Source: Micromonospora sp. KC606
GTDB taxonomy: Bacteria > Actinomycetota > Actinomycetes > Mycobacteriales > Micromonosporaceae
NCBI RefSeq assembly: GCF_004348675.1
Contig: NZ_SMKN01000015.1
Location: 1-64,000 of the forward strand
DNA: 64,000 bases
Direction of reading: 5' to 3'
Positions 18,893-26,366 of the stretch are shown in pieces. The notes below the pieces were generated by a model. That model had not been told where the DNA came from. It worked only from the letters and a program-made list of their open reading frames with translations, and made no database searches. Both the position numbers and the translations under genes were made by a program. Position 1 is the first letter of the stretch, and each line of letters starts with the position of its first letter.

Positions 18893-19351
18893 CGGCCAGA
18901 TGTGCGCCAGGACCTCGCCGTCGACGTCGCGACCGGTCCGGCGCAGGGCGGCCACGCCGAGGGCGTCATACTCCGTCGACCAGCAGACGATCGCGTTCGT
19001 GGCCAGTGTGAGGCACCACATCTGTTCGGTCTGCTGCTCGTGGTGCCGGCGTCGCAGCGCGCCCTCGCCGGCGTACGCGAGGAAGCGGCGCAGAGCGTGC
19101 AGGTTCTCGCCCTTGTTCAGCTGCCGGGCGTTGCGCTGCCGGTAGGTCTCGTCGACCAGGTGGCGGGCGGAGTAGACGGTACGGCGCAGCGCCCCGTACT
19201 CCTCGAGCGCGGACGTGAGCGCGTTCTGCTGCCGCTTCGACGAGCACAGCTTCCCGACGACCAGCGCCGCAGTGGCGTGCCCGCCCTGCACGAACGCGGC
19301 GACCCGCGGCAGGTCGTCCCACATGTTCGTGATCAGGTCCAGGTTCGCCAC
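18893..19351 (-). pseudogene. Tn3 family transposase TnpA, internal C-terminal fragment
   Basis: About 153 residues aligning with residues about 822-974 of the intact transposase at 38269-41295, roughly 85-90% identical by eye (LDLITNMWDDLPRVAAFVQG, NKGENLHALRRFLAYAGEGA). It retains the third catalytic acid (Glu of KGENLHAL) but lacks both catalytic Asp residues and the last 34 residues. Similarity stops abruptly after HIWP at 18893 and near 19345 on the other side. Confidence 0.85.
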
Positions 19352-19375
19352 CCCGGCTTCGACGAGAGCCCCAGC

Positions 19376-19705
19376 TCAACGGTTGTCGCCGCTGCCGCCC
19401 AGCACGCCACGGCCCTGGCGGCTGGCCAGCTTGGCCATGTTGGCAGTCGCGATGTCGTCCAGCGAAAGATCGAGATAATCGGCGAGCACCGCCACGTACC
19501 AGAGCACGTCACCGAGTTCCTTGGCGATGTCGGCCCGGTCGATCCGCGACTCGTCGCTGTCGAGGTCCCGAACCCACTTCTTGAACTTCTCGGCGATCTC
19601 TCCCGACTCGCCGACCAGCCCGAGCACCAGGTGCAGCAGCTCGTTCTTCTTGTCACGCGGAGCGGCAGTACGAAGGGCGCCGCGCTGATACTCGTCCAGG
19701 TCCAT
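19376..19705 (-). CDS. MazG-like nucleotide pyrophosphohydrolase
   Basis: A 109-residue all-alpha NTP-PPase. The metal-binding pattern GEIAEKFKKWVRD with KELGDVLWYVAVLADYLDLS is characteristic of the MazG/dUTPase-like superfamily, which hydrolyses (deoxy)nucleoside triphosphates to the monophosphate. Start chosen at ATG 19705 (MDLDEYQRGA), where family similarity begins; an in-frame ATG at 19729 is an alternative. It stands alone next to the tnpA fragment, so it may be a passenger or a remnant of chromosome. Confidence 0.8.
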   Translation of the reverse strand: MDLDEYQRGALRTAAPRDKKNELLHLVLGLVGESGEIAEKFKKWVRDLDSDESRIDRADIAKELGDVLWYVAVLADYLDLSLDDIATANMAKLASRQGRGVLGGSGDNR

Positions 19706-19905
19706 GGCGGACCAGTATGTCGAACCCCTCATACGAGTTCGACCACGACGCCCCGCCACGAGCCCTCCGCACAGGGCAGCGCCCTCATCGCGCCCATCAA
19801 CCTCGCGTGGGATCCCGCCACCGGGCTCGCCACCCAGGCGCAAGACTCGCCAGTTTGCCTGAGAGGCGTTCCAGTTTGGGGGGCCGGTGAGATCGGCCCG
19901 CATTA

Positions 19906-20362
19906 TTGAATTATCGATAACACTAATCCATCAACTCTTCCGGACCTAGCGGACATATCGGTGCCACACCATAATGACTGTTCTGTTGCAGTCCGCAGCG
20001 CGAGGGCCGCAGAGGAGAATGGGGCACCTGTCCTGGGCTGGCGAAGCTGATGCGGTCTGCCCAGATTCCTCGGGCGCACGGCTTCGATCGATGGACACCC
20101 CGGCGTGGCGCGTTGGTGGATGTCGAGATCGACGCCGACCGCCTGTGTAGCAGCGGGGCCGGCGGTGCTGGGCTGCGCCGCAGGGCAGCGGTCCGCCGGA
20201 GCCGTTGATGCCGGCGCGGGAACAACCGGCCCGGTAGCCCGGTGCGCTGCAGGTAGAGCCGAGCAGCGCGAGGTGGCTGCAGTCGTCGAGCAGCGCGGTG
20301 CGCACGGCGCCGCCCTTGTCGAAGATCCAAGCCGAGGAACGGTTCAACGTGCTACTTGGTGC
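19906..20362. other. Gene-poor interval
   Basis: No supported gene. A locally AT-rich patch (about 19903-19930, with TTATTGAATTATCGATAAC) could be a promoter but no gene follows it. Frames on the minus strand are Arg/Pro-rich shadows without domain signal. Confidence 0.5.
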
Positions 20363-20396
20363 TACCGTATAGCGGTACTCGGTAGTACGAGGTACC
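20363..20396 (+). promoter_or_regulatory. Candidate PadR operator/promoter
   Basis: TACCG-TATAG-CGGTA (20363-20377) is a perfect 5-base dyad. It is followed immediately by GGTACTCG...CGAGGTACC (20374-20396), an imperfect inverted repeat, just upstream of the padR start and its AGAGGAG ribosome binding site. Autoregulation is typical of PadR proteins. Confidence 0.45.
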
Positions 20397-20418
20397 GGGG
20401 GATCGAAGAGGAGCCGCG

Positions 20419-20745
20419 ATGGACGACCTGACGGAGATGCTCAAGGGCACGCTCGAAGGCTGCGTGCTCGAGATCATCGGCGGCGAGGAGACCTACGGGT
20501 ACGCCATCACGCGTCGATTGAACGAGCTCGGCTTCACCGACGTCATCGAGGGGACGGTGTACACCATCTTGCTGCGACTGGAGCGGAACGGACTCGTCGA
20601 GGTGACGAAACGACCGTCCGAGGTGGGCCCGCCGCGCAAGTTCTACGCGCTCAACGACGCCGGGCGTGAGGAGCTCGCGAGGTTCTGGGCGAAGTGGCAG
20701 TACGTCTCGTCACGCATCGACAGGCTCAAGGAGGGCGGGAGATGA
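20419..20745 (+). CDS. PadR family transcriptional regulator
   Basis: A 108-residue PadR-s1 type repressor. Winged-helix motif: LEGCVLEIIGGEETYGYAIT, then EGTVYTILLRLERNGLVEVT with GPPRKFYALNDAGREEL. The gene overlaps the next ORF by ATGA (20742-20745), giving translational coupling to two DUF1048 proteins. PadR plus DUF1048 is a recurrent Gram-positive pair whose ligand is mostly unknown. A dyad directly upstream suggests autoregulation. Confidence 0.9.
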   Translation: MDDLTEMLKGTLEGCVLEIIGGEETYGYAITRRLNELGFTDVIEGTVYTILLRLERNGLVEVTKRPSEVGPPRKFYALNDAGREELARFWAKWQYVSSRIDRLKEGGR

Positions 20746-21098
20746 GCTTCTGGGAGACCATCACAGGCAGCGATCTCACCAGGGAATGGAAGGTGTTCGA
20801 AGCCCGGGCAGAGGAATTGCCGGGCGACTACCGGGCAGCGTGGGAACAGATCAAGGTGCATCTGTTCCGCTACGCGGGCTTCACGGGTCGCAACCTGATG
20901 CCGATCGTCGACGCCGCCCTGGGGCTGCTCGAAGAAGCATCGGCGGACGACCGGAGCATCCACGAGGTGCTCGGCGACGACATCCCCGGCTTTTGTACGG
21001 CGCTCGCCGGCGGAGAGGGAGCCCGGACCTATCGCGACCGGTGGCGCGAGCAGTTGAACAGGAACCTGGCAAGGAAATTGGGCCGGCTGGGAGGCTGA
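20742..21098 (+). CDS. DUF1048 family protein (first copy)
   Basis: A 118-residue small alpha-helical protein with the DUF1048 pattern ALPxDY-like (EELPGDYRAAWEQIKVHLFR) and the closing FCTALAGGEGARTYRDRWRE. Function unknown. Translation is coupled to padR by a 4-base overlap. Paralogous with the following gene, with which it could form a heteromer. Confidence 0.8.
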   Translation: MSFWETITGSDLTREWKVFEARAEELPGDYRAAWEQIKVHLFRYAGFTGRNLMPIVDAALGLLEEASADDRSIHEVLGDDIPGFCTALAGGEGARTYRDRWREQLNRNLARKLGRLGG

Positions 21099-21099
21099 C

Positions 21100-21426
21100 G
21101 TGGGCATCCAAGACATCATCGAGGGCAAGAAGCAGTGGTGGGCGCACGCGGCTCGGGTCAAGGCGCTCCCGCCGGACTACCAGATCGTCTACAAGGAGGT
21201 GCAGAGGTACCTGTTCAAGGTCGGACCGATCGACCTGCCTGACGGGCGCCTGCTCCCCGGGATCGTCGACTTCTTCGAGGAGGGCGTCGCGGCCGGCAAG
21301 GGCGTTGTGGAACTTATCGGCACCGACGTCGCCGCCTTCTGCGACGACCTGGTCAGGGACTCACGCACCTACGCGGACGTCTATCAGGAGTCCATCAGCG
21401 GGAACCCCGGCACCGACGAGAAGTAA
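21100..21426 (+). CDS. DUF1048 family protein (second copy)
   Basis: A 108-residue paralogue of the preceding protein: KALPPDYQIVYKEVQRYLFK, then DGRLLPGIVDFFEEGVAAGK and DVAAFCDDLVRDSRTYADVY. It starts at GTG 21100, one base after the stop of the first copy. The three-gene padR-DUF1048-DUF1048 operon appears intact inside an otherwise decayed island. Confidence 0.82.
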   Translation: MGIQDIIEGKKQWWAHAARVKALPPDYQIVYKEVQRYLFKVGPIDLPDGRLLPGIVDFFEEGVAAGKGVVELIGTDVAAFCDDLVRDSRTYADVYQESISGNPGTDEK

Positions 21427-21729
21427 CACCCGCCGTCATCATGCCAGCGGGCACAATCCCGCACGCGCCTGGCGAGCTGGGTACCCGCCGGCCGAGACCG
21501 CCGACGGGCATCTCGTGCTTGCTGCGGCCGGGAAGGGTTCACCGCAGAGCCCCGCAGGTGAATGTTGATCGTGGTTGGGCCTGCACGGGTACGGTAAGCC
21601 GGTCGCTGGCAAGCCGGGAAGAGGACGGGTAGAGGAAGATCAGTGAGCGATTACGGGACGGCCTGTGGAGGATCCGGCTCGCGATCGCCGGGGGTGCCAT
21701 CGCTTACCGGCCGCTCGCAACTCGCCAAC

Positions 21730-21948
21730 GAAGCCACGCGCGGGCGAGGCTCCATACCCCTGGAACAGCTGCCCCACCGGCTCGCCGAGCTGCCCGGCGA
21801 CGTCGAGGTCGTCGCGTACTGCCGCGGCGCGTACTGCGTGCTTTCCCATGACGCCGTGCGGCTGCTCACCGCCAGCGGTCGCCGCGCCGCCCGGCTGGTC
21901 GACGGCATGCTCGAGTGGCGCCTGGCCGACCTGCCCGTCGCCGCGTGA
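21730..21948 (+). pseudogene. Rhodanese domain, C-terminal part (5' truncated)
   Basis: From about 21757 the frame encodes the second half of a rhodanese: SIPLEQLPHRLAELPGDVEV, then VAYCRGAYCVLSHDAVRLL with the catalytic Cys loop, and GMLEWRLADLPVAA. This is the form usually fused behind an ArsR repressor, but the N-terminal domain is missing and upstream sequence is unrelated. Possible starts upstream (21643) would give a foreign 30-residue N-terminus, so a short protein cannot be excluded. Confidence 0.65.
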
Positions 21949-22295
21949 GCGACTCCGTCGTGCTCGACGGCGGCGACCGCCGCTGCGTGCAGTTGCTCAT
22001 CGAGCTGCGCCGTCTCACCCTCACGGTCGAGGCCGGTACGCTCATCCACCTCATCGCCACCGACCCCGCCGCGCCGCTGGACCTGCCCGCCTGGTGCCAC
22101 CTCACCGGCCACACCTACCTCGGCGCGGTAGACGGCCGGCAGCGCCCCACCATGCGATACACACCGCCGCAGCACCGGCAGCACACATCCGAACCGACCG
22201 TGGCACGCCCCGCCGGCCACGCCGTGACCGATCGTCGGCCGGCCCGCCGATCCCGGAAGGCGGCGGGGTGTCCGTCCCCATCCGAAGGAGCGTGA
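21945..22295 (+). CDS. TusA-like sulfurtransferase family protein
   Basis: A 116-residue protein starting at GTG 21945, overlapping the rhodanese stop by ATGA-type coupling (GTGA). The TusA-like core is visible: CVQLLIELRR, then GTLIHLIATDPAAPLDLPAW and CHLTGHTYLGAV. TusA proteins carry sulfur as a persulfide; here the Cys in DRRCVQLL is the candidate. The C-terminal 40 residues are low-complexity and may be an artefact of a lost stop. Placed between rhodanese and a MalY-type lyase, it fits a sulfur-relay group. Confidence 0.68.
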   Translation: MSDSVVLDGGDRRCVQLLIELRRLTLTVEAGTLIHLIATDPAAPLDLPAWCHLTGHTYLGAVDGRQRPTMRYTPPQHRQHTSEPTVARPAGHAVTDRRPARRSRKAAGCPSPSEGA

Positions 22296-22298
22296 CCG

Positions 22299-23546
22299 GT
22301 GGCATCCACCGCGTGGGAGCCGACTGAGCCCGACGGCGTCGTGGCGAATCCGTTGGAACAGCTGACGCTCGAGCAGCTGCGCACCAGGACCAGCATGAAG
22401 TGGACCGCCTACCCGACCGACGTGTTGCCGCTGTGGGTAGCCGAGATGGACGTCCTACTCGCTCCTGCGGTGGCCGACACCCTGCACCGCGCTGTCGCCG
22501 CCGGTGACACCGGCTATCCCAGCGGGCACGCCTACGCCGACGCGCTGGCCGGCTTCGCCGCGGACCGCTGGCAGTGGGACGGGATCGCCGTCGAGCGCAC
22601 CGCGATCGTCGCGGACGTGATGGTGGGCATCGTCGAGACCTTACGGTTGCTCACCGATCCCGGCGACGTAGTGGTCGTCTGCGCCCCGGTCTATCCGCCC
22701 TTTTACGCCTTCGTCACCCACGCCGACCGCCGTGTGATCGAGGCGCCGCTCACCGTCGGCGGACGGCTCGACATCGACGCGCTCGCCGACGCGTTCACCG
22801 CGGCGCGCCGGCTGTCGCAGCGTCCGGTGCTGCTGTTGTGCAACCCACACAACCCGACCGGCGCCGTGCACACCAGCAGCGAGTTGATCGCCGTCGCCGC
22901 CTTGGCCCGCCACCACGGGGTGCGGGTCGTCTCCGACGAGATCCACGCGCCCCTGGTTCTTCCCGGCGCCGAGTTCGTCTCCTACCTCAGCGTTCCCGGA
23001 GCCGAGGACGCGTTCGCGCTGTTCTCCGCCTCCAAAGGGTGGAACCTGGCCGGGCTGAAAGCCGCCCTGCTCGTCGCCGGGCCCGAGGCCGCCGCCGATC
23101 TGGCTCGCCTGCCCGAGGAGGTCAGCCACGGCCCCAGCCACCTGGGCATCCTGGCCCACACCGCAGCATTCACCCACGGCCGTACGTGGCTCGACGCCCT
23201 GCTCGCCGGTCTCGGCCGCAACCGCAGCCTGCTCGCGTCACTGGTGACCGAGCATCTGCCGCAGGTCGACATGATGCACCCGCAGGCCACCTACCTGGCC
23301 TGGCTGGACTGCCGCCGGCTCGGCTTGCACTCGAGCAACCCGCAGAACGGGCCCGGTGTGGTCAGTGAACTAGCCGGGCCCGCCCGGATGTTCCTCGACC
23401 AGGCCCGCGTCGCGCTCAGCTCCGGACACGTGTTCGGCACCGGCGGCGCCGGCTTCGTCCGGATCAACTACGCCACCTCACATGCCATCCTGCACGACGC
23501 CGTGCAGCGCATGGGTGCAGCCGTCGCCACGACCCAGACCAGATAG
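22299..23546 (+). CDS. MalY/PatB family PLP-dependent C-S lyase (aminotransferase class I/II)
   Basis: A 415-residue fold-type I PLP enzyme. MalY/PatB landmarks are [19 protein letters not shown] near the N-terminus, the [11 protein letters not shown] motif (about 181-191), [11 protein letters not shown] and the Schiff-base Lys246 in [12 protein letters not shown]. These enzymes cleave cystathionine or cysteine conjugates to pyruvate, ammonia and thiol. GTG 22299 has GAAGGAG 10 bases upstream. It follows the TusA-like gene by 3 bases, hence co-transcribed with the sulfurtransferases. It could provide sulfide for metal sequestration; this is inference. Confidence 0.88.
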   Translation: MASTAWEPTEPDGVVANPLEQLTLEQLRTRTSMKWTAYPTDVLPLWVAEMDVLLAPAVADTLHRAVAAGDTGYPSGHAYADALAGFAADRWQWDGIAVERTAIVADVMVGIVETLRLLTDPGDVVVVCAPVYPPFYAFVTHADRRVIEAPLTVGGRLDIDALADAFTAARRLSQRPVLLLCNPHNPTGAVHTSSELIAVAALARHHGVRVVSDEIHAPLVLPGAEFVSYLSVPGAEDAFALFSASKGWNLAGLKAALLVAGPEAAADLARLPEEVSHGPSHLGILAHTAAFTHGRTWLDALLAGLGRNRSLLASLVTEHLPQVDMMHPQATYLAWLDCRRLGLHSSNPQNGPGVVSELAGPARMFLDQARVALSSGHVFGTGGAGFVRINYATSHAILHDAVQRMGAAVATTQTR

Positions 23547-23561
23547 GGCTAACCGACCACG

Positions 23562-23690
23562 GACCCCGTCGCCGCAGGCGCCGCGTACGACGCCGCCGAC
23601 GGCAACGAGACGGTCCCCACCGTCCACGTCGCCGGGCAGTGGCTGGTCAACCCCCGCGCCACCATCGTCGAACACCTCGCCCGACGCTGA
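23562..23690 (+). pseudogene. Glutaredoxin/mycoredoxin-like C-terminal fragment
   Basis: A 42-residue tail in frame to the TGA at 23688-23690: AADGNETVPTVHVAGQWLVN, the cis-Pro (TVPT) and following strand of glutaredoxin-like proteins. The N-terminal CxxC half is absent and there is no start codon with a ribosome binding site. Confidence 0.5.
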
Positions 23691-23711
23691 CTCATCCGGA
23701 GCGAACCAGAC

Positions 23712-23744
23712 TTGCATCCTGTACCCGGGTACAGGCTTACCGTC
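23712..23744 (+). promoter_or_regulatory. MerR-type promoter with perfect 18-bp palindrome
   Basis: A TTGCAT -35 element (23712-23717) is followed at once by the perfect palindrome CCTGTACCCGGGTACAGG (23718-23735) and a weak -10 (TTACCG, 23737-23742), giving the 19-bp spacer typical of MerR-activated promoters. Transcription would start at or next to ATG 23750, so the first gene may be leaderless. Confidence 0.75.
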
Positions 23745-23749
23745 GTGGC

Positions 23750-24082
23750 ATGACCAGCGATGACCCGGCGTGGGCGCCCGAGGCGTGCACCCTACCGACC
23801 GTGGACCGACCGCTACGGCTGGCCGAGTTCGATGACCTGTTCGCCGCCGCCCTGCACCGGCAGCAGCGGCTCTCGCCGACGGCACTGCGGTGGCATCTCG
23901 ACCCGGCCGCCGAGGCGACCGCCCGGGATCTGACCGACCGGGAGAGTTCCTGCTGCTCCTTCTTCTCCTTCACCTTCACCGCGGACGGCCCGGTCCTGCG
24001 GCTGGACGTCGAGGTGCCGGCCACGCACGTCGACGTCCTCGACGCGCTCGCCGCCCGGGCGGCCGCGATGGTGCCGGCGTGA
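23750..24082 (+). CDS. Small protein with Cys pair, under a MerR-type promoter
   Basis: A 110-residue protein: [20 protein letters not shown] is the conserved-looking centre, with adjacent cysteines that could bind a thiophilic metal, followed by an amphipathic C-terminal helix ([18 protein letters not shown]). I have seen such proteins next to MerR regulators of heavy-metal operons but cannot name the family. ATG 23750 lies directly after the MerR-type promoter; the next gene (merR fragment) overlaps at GTGA. Confidence 0.7.
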   Translation: MTSDDPAWAPEACTLPTVDRPLRLAEFDDLFAAALHRQQRLSPTALRWHLDPAAEATARDLTDRESSCCSFFSFTFTADGPVLRLDVEVPATHVDVLDALAARAAAMVPA

Positions 24083-24288
24083 GCGGGCTGCGCAGCAGCC
24101 AGATCGCCACGGCGGCCGGGGTCAACCTGCAAACGCTGCGCTACTACGAACGCCGCGGCCTGCTGGCCGAGCCGCAGCGCAGCCTGGGCGGGCACCGGCT
24201 CTACCCACCGGAATCCGTCGCCCTCCGGTGGGTGCGGCGGTGGGACCTGCGGATGCTGACCCGCTGGTGTGCTGCCACAACCCTATGA
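24079..24288 (+). pseudogene. MerR family regulator, truncated after the HTH
   Basis: GTG 24079 opens a normal MerR N-terminus: [20 protein letters not shown] and [20 protein letters not shown], then runs out of family similarity near residue 55 and stops at 24288 (69 residues). The dimerisation helix and metal-binding Cys are lost. It overlaps the upstream gene and also the start of the YnfA-like gene, so it still sits in the operon. A free HTH stub might bind weakly to the 23718-23735 palindrome. Confidence 0.7.
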
Positions 24289-24647
24289 TGATCATTCGGT
24301 CCATCCTGCTGTTCGTCGTCGCGGCGCTCGCCGAGATCGGCGGCGCCTGGCTGATCTGGCAAGGCGTACGCGAGCACAGGGGCTTGGTGTGGGTCGGCGC
24401 CGGCATCGCCGCCCTCGGCGCCTACGGCTTCGTCGCCACCTTCCAGCCCGACCCCAACTTCGGCCGGATCCTGGCCGCCTACGGCGGCGTCTTCGTCGCC
24501 GGCTCCCTGGCCTGGGGCATGGTTGTCGACAAGTTCCGCCCCGACCGGTGGGACATCATCGGCGCCGTCATCTGCCTGCTCGGCGTCGCCGTGATCATGT
24601 ACGCCCCACGCCACGCCGCAGCTGACGGCGGCTGGGGGTCACTGTGA
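24285..24647 (+). CDS. YnfA/UPF0060 family membrane protein
   Basis: A 120-residue protein with four transmembrane segments. Signature: [20 protein letters not shown] near the N-terminus, then [20 protein letters not shown] and [20 protein letters not shown], the conserved end of UPF0060. These are SMR-like small transporters of uncertain substrate. ATG 24285 overlaps the merR fragment stop by four bases. Confidence 0.9.
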   Translation: MMIIRSILLFVVAALAEIGGAWLIWQGVREHRGLVWVGAGIAALGAYGFVATFQPDPNFGRILAAYGGVFVAGSLAWGMVVDKFRPDRWDIIGAVICLLGVAVIMYAPRHAAADGGWGSL

Positions 24648-24671
24648 GCCCACCCGCACACCCCTGCCGTT

Positions 24672-24691
24672 AGTACAGCATCGGATGTACT
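24672..24691 (+). promoter_or_regulatory. CmtR/ArsR-type operator
   Basis: AGTACA (24672-24677) and TGTACT (24686-24691) form a perfect inverted repeat with an 8-base spacer, ending 3 bases before the cmtR-like start. Occupancy would block a leaderless or very short-leader promoter. Confidence 0.65.
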
Positions 24692-24694
24692 GTC

Positions 24695-25030
24695 TTGGAT
24701 GTGGAGACGTTGACGTACGGGCAGGTGCTGGCTCGCTTCGGCCATGCCCTGTCGGATCCGACCCGGGCGCGGCTGCTGCTGGCGCTGCGCGATGGGCCCG
24801 GCTATCCCGCGCAGCTGGCTGAGCTGCTGGGCACGACCCGGCAGAACCTGTCCAACCATCTCACCTGCCTGCGCGGCTGCGGCCTGGTCGTCGCCGCGCC
24901 CGAGGGCCGGCGCACCCGCTACGAGCTGGCCGACCCGCGGCTGGCGCACGCCCTGGGTGACCTGCTCAGCCTGGTTCTCGCGGTCGACCCGGCCGCGTGC
25001 ACGGACTCCGACGTGAAGGGCTGCTGCTGA
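24695..25030 (+). CDS. cmtR: CmtR-type Cd(II)/Pb(II)-sensing ArsR family repressor
   Basis: A 111-residue ArsR/SmtB repressor. The CmtR metal site is present: Cys58 and Cys62 in NLSNHLTCLRGCGLV within the recognition helix, plus Cys102 in the C-terminal tail, with an additional terminal Cys-Cys (110-111). Metal binding in CmtR releases DNA. The start is TTG 24695 or GTG 24701; both follow the operator directly. The stop overlaps the start of the CDF transporter (TGATG), so repressor and exporter are coupled. Confidence 0.9.
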   Translation: MDVETLTYGQVLARFGHALSDPTRARLLLALRDGPGYPAQLAELLGTTRQNLSNHLTCLRGCGLVVAAPEGRRTRYELADPRLAHALGDLLSLVLAVDPAACTDSDVKGCC

Positions 25031-25809
25031 TGGGCCTGCCGCTGATCCAGCTGGCCCCGACCGGTCCCACACCGGCGCGGCGCGCGGTGCTCGCGCGGCG
25101 GGTGCGGCTGTTCGTCGCCGCCACGATCACTTACAACGTCATCGAGGCGGTCGTGGCGATCACCGCGGGCACCCTGGCGTCGTCGACGGCGCTGATCGGC
25201 TTCGGCCTGGACTCGATCATCGAGGTGGCCTCGGCGGCGGCGGTGGCATGGCAGTTCGCCGGCCGCGACCCCGAGGCCCGCGAGAACGTGGCGCTGCGCA
25301 TCATCGCCGTGTCGTTCTTCGCCCTCGCCGCCTACGTCTCCGTCGAGTCGGTGCGCGCCCTGATCGGCGGCGCCGAGGCCGAGCACTCCTCCATCGGCCT
25401 GGTCCTGGCCGCGGTGTCCCTTGCGGTGATGCCGGTGCTGTCGTACGCGCAGCGCCGCGCCGGTCGCGAACTCGGCTCCCGCTCAGCGGTAGCCGACTCC
25501 AAGCAGACCCTGCTGTGCACCTACCTGTCCGCGGTCCTGCTCGTCGGCCTGGCGGTCAACAGCTTGTTCGGCTGGTCCTGGGCCGACCCGATCGCCGCCC
25601 TGGTCATCGCCGCCGTTGCGGTCAAGGAAGGCCGCGAGGCCTGGAAGGGAGACAACTGCTGCGCCCCGAACGCCGCCCTGCACGCGACCGCGAGCGCCAG
25701 CACCGCGAACGTCGCCACCGGTGACGCGCCGGCTGAGACGGCCGCCGCCGGTGAGGCGGACGCGTGCGGCTGTCGCCCCGGCTGCTCCTGCTGCGAAACG
25801 CCGTCATGA
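25030..25809 (+). CDS. Cation diffusion facilitator (CDF) family metal exporter with Cys-rich tail
   Basis: A 259-residue, six-TM cation exporter. The Asp of the transport site lies in IGFGLDSIIEVASAAAVAWQ and a second in WADPIAALVIAA. After the last membrane segment comes GDNCCAPN and, unusually, an Ala-rich linker ending in a cysteine cluster CGCRPGCSCC at the C-terminus, which could act as a metallothionein-like acceptor. It is translationally coupled to cmtR upstream and to the DUF3703 gene downstream, so Cd/Pb/Zn efflux is the likely role. Confidence 0.88.
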   Translation: MGLPLIQLAPTGPTPARRAVLARRVRLFVAATITYNVIEAVVAITAGTLASSTALIGFGLDSIIEVASAAAVAWQFAGRDPEARENVALRIIAVSFFALAAYVSVESVRALIGGAEAEHSSIGLVLAAVSLAVMPVLSYAQRRAGRELGSRSAVADSKQTLLCTYLSAVLLVGLAVNSLFGWSWADPIAALVIAAVAVKEGREAWKGDNCCAPNAALHATASASTANVATGDAPAETAAAGEADACGCRPGCSCCETPS

Positions 25810-26219
25810 TGCTGCGCCGGATGCCCGAGCCGGTGCGCGCCGCGTTCGCGGCCGAGTTGCACACCGCCCGCACCGCCGCTGAACCGGCGAAGGCGTGGCA
25901 GGCCGCCGAACGCGCGCACATCCTGTCGCAGCCCTGGCCGTGGCCGCACACCGTCACCCACGCCGTCATGCTGCGCCGCGCGCTGCGCGAACGCGATCCG
26001 GTCGAGGCCGTCGGACAGGTCATCCGCCTCGCCGTCGCCGGGCCCGGCTCAGCGGCCGGGCGCTATCCGGCCGGCAACACCGGCCGTGCCCGGGTGCCGC
26101 TGACCGCGCCGATGCCAATCCCCGTCGACCTAGCCGCTGTCCTCACCGGCGCCGCCATCGCCACCCCCGCACCGGCCGCCGGCTCGGCCTCTGCCGTCGA
26201 GGGAGAACGTCGTGGGTGA
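25806..26219 (+). CDS. DUF3703 family protein
   Basis: A 137-residue soluble protein: AFAAELHTARTAAEPAKAWQ, then AAERAHILSQPWPWPHTVTH and closing RYPAGNTGRARVPLTAPMPI, the DUF3703 pattern. The family is often found beside ArsR/CmtR repressors and CDF or P-type metal exporters; its biochemical role is unknown. Its repeated His residues could be metal ligands. ATG 25806 overlaps the CDF stop (ATGA). The last 30 residues are low-complexity. Confidence 0.8.
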   Translation: MMLRRMPEPVRAAFAAELHTARTAAEPAKAWQAAERAHILSQPWPWPHTVTHAVMLRRALRERDPVEAVGQVIRLAVAGPGSAAGRYPAGNTGRARVPLTAPMPIPVDLAAVLTGAAIATPAPAAGSASAVEGERRG

Positions 26220-26343
26220 CGACTGCTGCGGCGGCGACCGCGGCAGCGACGACGACACCGTCTCGACCCGCACCGTCTGGATCATCATCGGCGTCGTCAT
26301 GCTGATCGGCTGGGGCGCCCTGGCCGGCATCCTGCTCACCTGA
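26212..26343 (+). CDS. 43-residue single-TM protein with N-terminal Cys-Cys
   Basis: GTG 26212 follows GGGAGAA (26200-26206) and overlaps the DUF3703 stop by eight bases. The product begins VGDDCCGGDRGSDDD, then has one membrane helix (TVWIIIGVVMLIGWGALAGI) and stops at 26341-26343. The vicinal cysteines in an acidic head suggest metal binding at the cytoplasmic face, matching the CDF tail two genes upstream. Recognised here from the ribosome binding site, coupling and hydrophobicity only. Confidence 0.6.
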   Translation: MGDDCCGGDRGSDDDTVSTRTVWIIIGVVMLIGWGALAGILLT

Positions 26344-26366
26344 CCCGTGACCACCGGCGCCGACAG

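Noticed and set aside
19923-20347. Minus-strand gene of about 133 residues before padR
   Set aside because: Both overlapping frames are Arg/Pro/Ser-rich without a domain or ribosome binding site.
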